Made by a program: the position numbers and the translations under genes
Shown: one piece after another, positions 6,034 through 11,842 of the stretch
Layout of the letters: each line of letters begins with the position of its first letter
How positions within the stretch are numbered: the first letter of the stretch is position 1
Notes under the pieces: model-generated
Database searches by the model: none
Seen by the model: only the letters and a program-made list of their open reading frames with translations
What the model was told of the DNA's origin: nothing
Assembly: GCA_028692205.1 (NCBI GenBank)
Contig: JAQUXV010000049.1
Coordinates: 1 to 11,842 of the forward strand
Source of the DNA: Eubacteriales bacterium
Lineage (GTDB): Bacteria > Bacillota_A > Clostridia > Christensenellales > Aristaeellaceae
DNA length: 11,842 bases
Direction of reading: 5' to 3'

Positions 6034-6099
6034 TATTCCGCAAAGAAAATCTATATTTCAAGGAAGACGGAAGCAGTTGAAGGATCTTTATCTTAAGTA

Positions 6100-6128
6100 C
6101 CCGCCGATCTCATTCGGAAATCGGCGGG
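6100..6128. terminator. Hairpin, probable terminator of the CHAP amidase gene
   Basis: CCCGCCGAT (6100-6108) and ATCGGCGGG (6120-6128) form a perfect 9-bp GC-rich stem with an 11-base loop, 38 bases past the stop of the leftward gene ending at 6167. The minus-strand tail TACTTAAGAT is U-poor, so termination may be inefficient or assisted by another factor. No plus-strand gene upstream would need it. Confidence 0.55.
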
Positions 6129-6166
6129 CTTTACGACATATGGTATTTTATTTTTCGGAAGGATTC

Positions 6167-7072
6167 TTAAACGCCGTTCCCCGATAGCGCAGCCTCGATT
6201 GCGTTGTACGTATCCATATCCACGATGCCGGAGCCTACCATGTCATGGTCGCGCTGAAACTGCTTTACAGCGGCTTGCACAGCCTTGGTAAAATAGCCCT
6301 CCTGGCCTTCTTCCATTGCGTAATATCCAAGCGAAATCAGCTTTTGCTGTAAAAGGGTCACATCGTCGTTGCTGTTGTACAGCCGTAGGTTGCTGTTTGC
6401 GCGCTTCACCGGCGTGCCGAACCCGTAAACCCGTTGGTCGGTCAGCTCATAGGTGGCGCGCTGCACACGGTCGGGATTATTCCCCTCAATCACATGCACA
6501 AGGATTCCACCGTCGCTATTGCGGCTTACGCCCTCCACCAACGCGACGTGATCCGTGCCCACGGTGCGATTGTAGTAATAAAACCAGATGTAGTCGCCCG
6601 GATAGGGCACATACTCGTTGGCGGACAGATAGTGATCGCTGCCGATTAACCATTGTTTTTCATTGGTCGGCAGCTTGCCGTTGTCGGAGATAAAGCGTCC
6701 TTTTTCGATAAAGAAAGGCGCGCCGGTGGAAGGACCGCCGTAATACGGAAATAAATTGTCCATCAGATCGGTTCCATAACGCTGATCCACCTGATCCACA
6801 CACCAGGTAATAAACTCGGCACACCACGCGCAGCGCCCGCCGCAGAACCAATCGCCGTATTTCGTTTCATCGCTTTGGGGGCCTTCCACATAACCGACCT
6901 CGCCCTGCGCTACCTGCAGCAAAAGAAGCTCCGGCGAATCGGAGGCGGTAAGGTTTTCAAGGTGGGGGGGCGTCCATTCATCCGTCGAAACGATGATGCG
7001 CTCTTCCGCGGAGGCAAAGGAAAGCAGCATCGTTAGCAAAAGCAGAACAACCGTGAAAAAAAAACGTTTCAT
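6167..7072 (-). CDS. Secreted CHAP/NlpC-P60-like cysteine amidase with C-terminal peptidoglycan-binding domain
   Basis: This 301-aa exported protein is a probable cell-wall peptide hydrolase or amidase. A signal peptide (MKRFFF plus a hydrophobic stretch to about 20) ends with SFASA before EER, a typical signal peptidase I site near residue 22. The papain-like domain (about 45-225) has candidate catalytic Cys84 in CAWCAEFITWC, His175 in DHVALVEGV, and E196/N198 in VIEGNN as third polar residue. A PG_binding_1 repeat follows (about 228-296: NSNDDVTLLQQKLISLGYY ... GYFTKAVQAAVKQFQ). ATG 7072 has GGAGG (7079-7083) 6 bases upstream; a longer frame from 7186 would bury the signal peptide and is rejected. 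Four cysteines cluster at 77-91 (C77, C81, C84, C91), which is unusual for a secreted enzyme. The region upstream is highly structured. Confidence 0.87.
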   Translation of the reverse strand: MKRFFFTVVLLLLTMLLSFASAEERIIVSTDEWTPPHLENLTASDSPELLLLQVAQGEVGYVEGPQSDETKYGDWFCGGRCAWCAEFITWCVDQVDQRYGTDLMDNLFPYYGGPSTGAPFFIEKGRFISDNGKLPTNEKQWLIGSDHYLSANEYVPYPGDYIWFYYYNRTVGTDHVALVEGVSRNSDGGILVHVIEGNNPDRVQRATYELTDQRVYGFGTPVKRANSNLRLYNSNDDVTLLQQKLISLGYYAMEEGQEGYFTKAVQAAVKQFQRDHDMVGSGIVDMDTYNAIEAALSGNGV

Positions 7073-7121
7073 AAAACCCCTCCGACGATGTTCTTGATGC
7101 GCTGTCAGGCTCCTGTTATAA

Positions 7122-7184
7122 GGGTTTCGGGAGACAGAGTTTGGAGAAAGCGATAATCCGGAGGTTTTTACCTGCTCCAAACCC
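7122..7184 (-). promoter_or_regulatory. Structured region upstream of the amidase gene with competing helices
   Basis: On the minus strand GTTTGGAG (plus 7175-7182) can pair with CTCCAAAC (7139-7146), an exact 8-bp stem that encloses a smaller AGGT-AAAA-ACCT hairpin (7162-7173). The same upstream arm, read as GGGTTT (7179-7184), can instead pair with AAACCC (7122-7127). The two pairings exclude each other. A further small stem GGCAG/CTGCC (7190-7194/7208-7212) lies just 5' of these. I cannot match this to a known riboswitch consensus, and the promoter was not located with confidence, so whether all of it is transcribed is unknown. Confidence 0.4.
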
Positions 7185-7241
7185 AATCTGGCAGAAAGCT
7201 CGGCCAGCTGCCCAAAGATGAAAAGGAACGCTCAACAGCAT

Positions 7242-7295
7242 AAAAAAAGAAGGCGCGCGCGACAACCGTATAATCATGGAATAAGATACGCGCGC
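7242..7295 (-). terminator. Intrinsic terminator of the pepF-cca-DUF6056 operon
   Basis: On the minus strand GCGCGCG (plus 7289-7295) pairs with CGCGCGC (7253-7259 or shifted by two), enclosing a loop of about 30 bases in which GTAT/ATAC can add pairs. The stem is followed by CCTTCTTTTTTTA (plus 7241-7253), a clear U-tract. It lies 30 bases past the stop at 7325. Confidence 0.75.
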
Positions 7296-7324
7296 ATTGT
7301 GACTACTATGTGAACACCGTTTTA

Positions 7325-8641
7325 TTATTCAAAACGGTCGACGACCACGCTGTTCAGGCCGTAGTATTTCGCGAAATATACATTGGGGAAGTAGTCGGAG
7401 GCGGTTGTCAACTCGTTGAGGTCGTAGAAGGCGTCGAAACGGGTATTTCCCTTGATGCCGAAAGTTGTCACGTCGGTTACTCCCGCATCGCGTGCGGCGC
7501 AGACCTCCGTTACTCGCGCCTGCGCAAGCCGATAGCGGTTATAGGCGGATGGCATCGCGCCCAGCATTTGCACCGCCATAACAAGGCCAAGCCCGCAGGC
7601 CAGTGCAGGCATAAGCACCTTTTTGTGGACGATGCCCAAATTAGCGCTCAGCAGGACCGCAAAGGCGAGGATGAGGAACAGCATACTGCCCGTATAGGCG
7701 CGTTCGGGATAGTAATCCGAAGCGGTCATCAGAAAGTTGCAAATCAGCGAGCTGAGGAAAAAACCTATACCGAAAGCCAGCCGATCCCGATTCGCTTTGG
7801 CGTATACGGCGTAGCAAAATAACGCGATAAAGATAAGCGACAGCCAGAGGCCGTGGGTGAGCCACATGGAAAGGGCCGCCTGATAGTGCTCGGCAAGGGC
7901 GTTCAACCCGCCGGAGGAGCGGGCGACGCTTGCCCGGTTGGCAGGCACCAGCATCAGGGCCAGCCAACCCGCAAGGGTCGCGGCGGTTGTGGCGGCCATC
8001 CACGCAAACACTTTTTTATGATTCAGCATGCGCCAGAGAACGCATAAACCCATCATTAAAGCCGCGCAGGCGGAAACATTCTCGCTCATGTTGCCAAGCA
8101 GCAGCGCGCCGATTGCCATCACAACCGCTTTCCATGCGCCCTTCAGCGGGCGATCACGAAAAACCAGATCGGCAAAAGGAACCAACAGCCAAACCATTAA
8201 CGTATCACACCACAGATAGTTCACAGACCCGGCCAGCCATAAGAAGCTTTGCCCGAATATGGGCGGGAACAGGAAAACCGCGCCGCTGACCGTAAGCAAA
8301 AGCATCCAGTCAAACGATTTCCCCTCGCGTACGGAAAGCCGGTAAATGCCCAATAGAAGCGCCATAAACATCAGCGCGTTTACGATGCCGAAAACCACTC
8401 TTGGAAACAGCGTAAACAGCTGCACAAAAAAGTGGGGCACAAGCCGACCGTTCATGGTAACGGCATGGGCTGCCAGCGAAGGGAAAATATCGCCGACACT
8501 CGCAATGCGCGCACCGGTATCAAAACGGAAGGAATACATATAATCGTCCGCGAGCATAGGGGTTAACAGGTTCAACACCAGCATTACGGCGAATACTGCC
8601 GCTAGTATGGCGAAAAAAAACAGCCGATCCCTTTTGGGCAT
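7325..8641 (-). CDS. Polytopic membrane protein, DUF6056-like (possible GT-C glycosyltransferase)
   Basis: This 438-aa integral membrane protein has about ten hydrophobic helices (for example 7-29, 82-101, 112-130, 145-161, 170-188, 215-233, 258-280, 288-305, 317-335, 342-361). After the first helix comes ADDYMYSF (31-38), and then NGRLVPHFFVQLF (64-76), WLAGSVNYLWC (135-145) and ASDYYPERAYTGS (307-319). An acidic DD pair in the first outer loop followed by NGR and a loop ending in an RA(Y)TG-type motif fits my recollection of DUF6056, a poorly characterised GT-C-like family thought to use lipid-linked sugars. Function is not established. It follows cca after 36 bases and is last in the operon. 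I chose ATG 8641 (GGAGG at 8653-8657, 11-base spacer); TTG 8647, two codons upstream with a 5-base spacer, is possible. Confidence 0.75.
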   Translation of the reverse strand: MPKRDRLFFFAILAAVFAVMLVLNLLTPMLADDYMYSFRFDTGARIASVGDIFPSLAAHAVTMNGRLVPHFFVQLFTLFPRVVFGIVNALMFMALLLGIYRLSVREGKSFDWMLLLTVSGAVFLFPPIFGQSFLWLAGSVNYLWCDTLMVWLLVPFADLVFRDRPLKGAWKAVVMAIGALLLGNMSENVSACAALMMGLCVLWRMLNHKKVFAWMAATTAATLAGWLALMLVPANRASVARSSGGLNALAEHYQAALSMWLTHGLWLSLIFIALFCYAVYAKANRDRLAFGIGFFLSSLICNFLMTASDYYPERAYTGSMLFLILAFAVLLSANLGIVHKKVLMPALACGLGLVMAVQMLGAMPSAYNRYRLAQARVTEVCAARDAGVTDVTTFGIKGNTRFDAFYDLNELTTASDYFPNVYFAKYYGLNSVVVDRFE

Positions 8642-8677
8642 GGTCAAAGCATCCTCCCCGATAGGTTATGAATAGTA

Positions 8678-10030
8678 TCATTCCACGCCGGAAAGCTTTT
8701 CCCTTTTTATAGTGGACGTTTCGGGAACGTCGGACACTTGAAGGGCCTGCCGTGCCAGAGGCAGAAGCGCATCCCTTTCGTTGGGCATCCGGCTTTCCAC
8801 AACGGCACGCCAAAGCCCGTCCAGCGTTTGGCCGATCGCGGCATTGGGCACGCCGAGCTCGCTGCAAATCGGCAGCAGATCGTTCCCGTTTACGGCCAGC
8901 TCCCGGAGGGATTTCGGCACGCGGGGATTGCGGACGGCGTAAAGCAGCGCGTTGGCACGCTCAAGCGATGCTTCGCAGGGCGCGCCGGTTTTCAACAGCG
9001 CCGTCAACGCTGCCGACGCATGCTCCATCGGCGGAAGACCGAGCCGTACGGCATCCATCAGGGACAGCGCGTCCAGCTTCCGGGTGGCGGTAAGCGCCGC
9101 GGCCGCGGCTGCGGCATCGCCCGCGGAAAAGCGCAGGCGCCGCATCAGTGCCAGAAGCGTTGCCGGTTCCTGCTGATAAAACAACAGCGCCATTTTACCG
9201 GAAACGGGGGACAAGTCTTTCGGCGGCTGGTAGAAGGTGATGGCTTCAATGGCGCGGCCGTCCGGTTCCAGCCCGCCAAACAGCGCGGGCCACGCGCCGG
9301 TGGCGCGCACGGTGGAAAGCCCCGCCGCCACCGGTGGCTCGGAACGCTGTAAAGAGGGATACTTGGTATCCGCGAGCAACAGCCGGGCCAGCTCGTCCCG
9401 GAGCCGTTCGCAGGCGATATCCTTGAGCAGCGCCGCGTATTTCAGGGCGGAGGCGAGCAGCGCGCCGGTCGGCTGCAGCCCCAGTTCCGCCTGAAAGCGT
9501 GCGGCGCGCAGAATGCGCAGGCCGTCGTCCTTCAGCACCTGATCCGGGTTTTCGGTTACGGTATGCAGAATGCCGAGGTGAAGATGGTTAAGTCCGCCGG
9601 TCGGGTCGACAATGGCGCCCGGTTTTCCCGGCAGCAGCGGACAGTATAAGGCGTTTACGGAAAAATCACGACGGAGGGCGTCGACCTCCAAAGAGTCAGC
9701 AAAGCGAACCGCAACAGGCTGATGCCCCGTGCGATAGCTGTCTTCCCGAAAGGTGGTGTATTCGGCCATATGGCGGCCCTGCCCGTCCGTTATATGCAGC
9801 TCAACCGTGCCGAAGTGCGCCGCGCGAAGGATTGCCTGAACCTGTGTGCCCTCGCAAAGGTCGATCACTTCCTCGGGCCGAAGCGGGCCGCACACATCAA
9901 TATCGCTGGCGGGCAGTTCCATCAGCGCGTTTCGCACACAGCCGCCGACCGCGTACAGCGGCGCGCCCGCGCCCGCAAACAGGCGCGCCGTGGTTTGAAG
10001 CCACGGCGCGGAAAAATACAGGTCGTTCAC
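8678..10030 (-). CDS. cca: CCA-adding enzyme (class II tRNA nucleotidyltransferase)
   Basis: This enzyme adds or repairs the 3' CCA end of tRNAs using CTP and ATP. The 450-aa product has the class II head domain: YAVGGCVRNALMELPASDIDVCG (26-48) with the two catalytic carboxylates in D43-I-D45, GTVELHI (75-81), the nucleotide-selecting RRDFSVNALYC (120-130), and DDGLRILRAARFQAELG (168-184). A helical neck and body follow, ending in the IGQTLDGLWRAVVESRMPNE region typical of the tail. No HD domain is evident. Family members usually have VRD where this one has VRN (N34), a mild substitution. GTG 10030 overlaps the pepF stop by 4 bases (GTGA), with AAAGG 6 bases upstream, so translation is probably coupled. 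The open frame up to 10321 is only pepF read in another frame. Confidence 0.92.
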   Translation of the reverse strand: MNDLYFSAPWLQTTARLFAGAGAPLYAVGGCVRNALMELPASDIDVCGPLRPEEVIDLCEGTQVQAILRAAHFGTVELHITDGQGRHMAEYTTFREDSYRTGHQPVAVRFADSLEVDALRRDFSVNALYCPLLPGKPGAIVDPTGGLNHLHLGILHTVTENPDQVLKDDGLRILRAARFQAELGLQPTGALLASALKYAALLKDIACERLRDELARLLLADTKYPSLQRSEPPVAAGLSTVRATGAWPALFGGLEPDGRAIEAITFYQPPKDLSPVSGKMALLFYQQEPATLLALMRRLRFSAGDAAAAAAALTATRKLDALSLMDAVRLGLPPMEHASAALTALLKTGAPCEASLERANALLYAVRNPRVPKSLRELAVNGNDLLPICSELGVPNAAIGQTLDGLWRAVVESRMPNERDALLPLARQALQVSDVPETSTIKREKLSGVE

Positions 10031-11790
10031 GGTTGACCTTTCCGGTCTGCAAGCGCCACGAAATCGTCGATCTCGCCGCGAAGCACATCCAAAGCGCTGC
10101 GCCAGTATGCCGCGCTGCGCACGTCGATGCCTACGCTCGCCGCCACATTGGGTAAGCTGTCGCTGCCGCAGCGGGCCAGCAACGCGTCGTATTCGGGCAG
10201 GAAAGACACGCCTTCCTGCTGATATTTCCGATAGACGCCCAAGCCGAACAGAAGCCCAAAGGCGTAGGGGAAGTTGTAATAATGCAGCCCGACAGTATAA
10301 TAGTGGCTCTTGTTGATCCACATATCGGAGTGTCGCACATCTTTGGCCAGGCCGTCGCCGTAGGCTTCCTCCTGCGCGGCAAGCATCATCTGACGCAGTT
10401 CATCCACGGACGGCGTATGTGTTTTGCGCGCCTCAAAAACCGCGTTCTCAAACAGGAAACGGCTGTAGATATCCACCACGCACTGCGTGGCCTCCATCAG
10501 GCTGCCCTCCAGAATGCCGAAGGCGCTTTCCGGCTCGGCGGTGGCGAGCACGGTTTGGGCAAGAAGCGTTTCGTTGAAGGTGGAGGCTGTTTCCGCAAGC
10601 GGCATGGGGGCTTCCGACATCAGGATGGGAATGTTCTCCATGCAGTGCGCGTGCCACGCGTGCCCCAGTTCGTGGGCCAGCGTGCTGACATCGGAAAAAC
10701 TGCCGACAAAGTTCGTCAAAATTCGGCTCAGCTTCTGCTCGTGGTTTTCCGAACAGAACGCGCCGCCCTCTTTGCCTTCGCGGGGATACAGGTCAATCCA
10801 GCGGTTATCGAATGCCTGCATCATGAACGCCGCCATCTTGGGGTGAGCCTTGCTGAAAGCGTCGTTCAGCAGTGCGCGGGCTTCCTCGATGGTATATTTT
10901 TTCGTGTCGCTGCCGACGGGCGCAAACAGATCGTAGAAAGGCAATCCGTCCGGGTGGCCGAGCAGCCTGCCCTTGGCGCGCAGATAACGGCGGAAATCCG
11001 GGAAAGCTTCACGGCAGGCCGTCCACATGGCGTCGAGCGTAGCCCGGTCCATCCGGCTTTCGGCGAGCTGCTGGGTAAGTACATCCGGGTATTTTTTCGC
11101 TTCGCACAGGGTAAGCGCTTCGCCCTTGATGCCGCCAAGGCAGAAAGCCATGGGGAGGGCAACCTTCGGGTAGGCGGCCAGTTCGGCCTCATAGGCGCTT
11201 TTCCGCACGGCGGGGTCGGGATCGTGCGCCATTCCGCGCACGGCGGGCAGGGGCAGGGTTTCGCCATTCAGCTCCGCGGTTAACGTACCCATCAGCTGAT
11301 CCCGCAGCTTCTGGAAGGAATCGCCGCCGCTTAGCGACATGCGAAGCATCCACTTTTCCATACTTTCGGGCAGCATGTGCTCGGCTTCGCGCTTCGCCTC
11401 GCGAATCACAAAAGCGTTTGCCTTCAGCTTTTCACTTTTCGCAATCTCTTCTTCCAACGTTTCCACCGTGCCGATGTAACGCGTGCAGGCGCTTTGAAAC
11501 ACCTGCGTATCCACGGACAGGGCGCTCAATTCTTCCAGCGTTCGGAAAGCGTCGCGGTTCTCGGCTTCCACGGAAAGGGTCAACTGACAAAACATATAGG
11601 TGCGGGAGAGCTTATTGCTAAGCGCTTCCAGCTGAAATACGATTTTTTCGAGCTTTTCGGTACCGGGCATTTCGGTGGAAAGCATGGACTGCCCTTCGGC
11701 CGTTAGCGTACGAATCGCGTCGATATCGGCGCGCAGGGCGGGATCGTCAAAACCTTGGTAAAAAACGCTCAAGTCCCAGGTGGATTCCAA
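10027..11790 (-). CDS. pepF: Oligoendopeptidase F (M3 family zinc metallopeptidase)
   Basis: This cytoplasmic peptidase cleaves short oligopeptides. The HEXXH zinc motif is HELGH at residues 373-377 (bases 10660-10674), followed by the third ligand Glu, about E400, in MPLAETASTFNE. GGAFCSENH before the active site and SHYYTVGLHYYNFPYAFGLL in the C-terminal part are typical M3B landmarks. The N-terminal helical domain begins with TWDLSVFYQGF, the usual PepF opening. I chose TTG 11790 because AAGGAG (11800-11805) lies 9 bases upstream, giving 587 aa, the normal length of about 590-600. The frame stays open to the window edge, so TTG 11823 or a start outside cannot be excluded. It is the first visible gene of an operon with cca. 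Confidence 0.93.
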   Translation of the reverse strand: MESTWDLSVFYQGFDDPALRADIDAIRTLTAEGQSMLSTEMPGTEKLEKIVFQLEALSNKLSRTYMFCQLTLSVEAENRDAFRTLEELSALSVDTQVFQSACTRYIGTVETLEEEIAKSEKLKANAFVIREAKREAEHMLPESMEKWMLRMSLSGGDSFQKLRDQLMGTLTAELNGETLPLPAVRGMAHDPDPAVRKSAYEAELAAYPKVALPMAFCLGGIKGEALTLCEAKKYPDVLTQQLAESRMDRATLDAMWTACREAFPDFRRYLRAKGRLLGHPDGLPFYDLFAPVGSDTKKYTIEEARALLNDAFSKAHPKMAAFMMQAFDNRWIDLYPREGKEGGAFCSENHEQKLSRILTNFVGSFSDVSTLAHELGHAWHAHCMENIPILMSEAPMPLAETASTFNETLLAQTVLATAEPESAFGILEGSLMEATQCVVDIYSRFLFENAVFEARKTHTPSVDELRQMMLAAQEEAYGDGLAKDVRHSDMWINKSHYYTVGLHYYNFPYAFGLLFGLGVYRKYQQEGVSFLPEYDALLARCGSDSLPNVAASVGIDVRSAAYWRSALDVLRGEIDDFVALADRKGQP

Positions 11791-11842
11791 ATCGATCGTC
11801 TCCTTTACATCATGCGGTTTCAAATGCCGAATACAGCGGAAA

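Noticed and set aside
7073..7186. 38-residue N-terminal extension of the amidase
   Set aside because: It would place the signal peptide inside the protein, and ATG 7072 has a strong binding site at the right distance.
10031..10321. N-terminal extension of the CCA-adding enzyme frame
   Set aside because: This part is pepF coding sequence in another frame; the family N-terminus begins at the GTG at 10030 with a binding site.
10282..11283. 333-codon plus-strand frame opposite pepF
   Set aside because: It is antisense to an intact M3 peptidase with all active-site residues; long antisense frames are expected in GC-rich coding DNA.

Overview
The window looks like chromosomal DNA from a Gram-positive, probably clostridial (Clostridia/Eubacteriales, gut or anaerobe type) bacterium. 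The reasons are strong GGAGG-type ribosome binding sites, frequent TTG and GTG starts, sigma-A-like promoters, U-tailed intrinsic terminators, and the gene set: an M3 oligoendopeptidase F, a class II CCA-adding enzyme, a secreted cysteine amidase with a C-terminal peptidoglycan-binding repeat, and a GntR/FCD regulator divergent from an enolase-superfamily gene. The organism is inferred, not demonstrated.

Layout. (1) 1-1530: a catabolic control module. The 5' end of a mandelate racemase/muconate lactonizing enzyme (MR/MLE) gene runs leftward off the window. A FadR/FCD-type GntR regulator (737-1384) is divergent from it, and the 402 bp between them are AT-rich and full of palindromes. (2) 1701-5927: three leftward cell-surface glycan genes: a membrane polyprenyl-phosphate sugar-1-phosphate transferase (WcaJ/EpsE type), a mannose-1-phosphate guanylyltransferase, and a GT4 glycosyltransferase resembling WbaZ-like mannosyltransferases. 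They are separated by about 300-base gaps that hold recognisable promoters and one clear terminator, so they appear to be transcribed individually although they serve one pathway. (3) 6167-7072: a secreted peptidoglycan hydrolase with a structured upstream region. (4) 7325-11790: a leftward operon pepF - cca - polytopic membrane protein (DUF6056-like). pepF and cca overlap by 4 bases, and a 36-base gap separates cca from the membrane protein gene. A U-tailed hairpin ends the operon.

How the parts work together. The guanylyltransferase makes GDP-mannose, the GT4 enzyme probably uses a nucleotide sugar of this kind, and the WcaJ-like enzyme starts the lipid-linked glycan. The DUF6056-like protein has the look of a GT-C glycosyltransferase and may also act at the envelope, but it is cotranscribed with housekeeping genes. 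The GntR regulator probably controls the divergent enolase-superfamily gene in response to a sugar acid or related carboxylate.

I do not see a CRISPR array, insertion sequence, phage gene, toxin-antitoxin pair, tRNA or rRNA. I found no convincing entirely new system. The most interesting parts are non-coding: the palindrome set between the enolase-family gene and gntR, and mutually exclusive hairpins upstream of the wcaJ-like and amidase genes.
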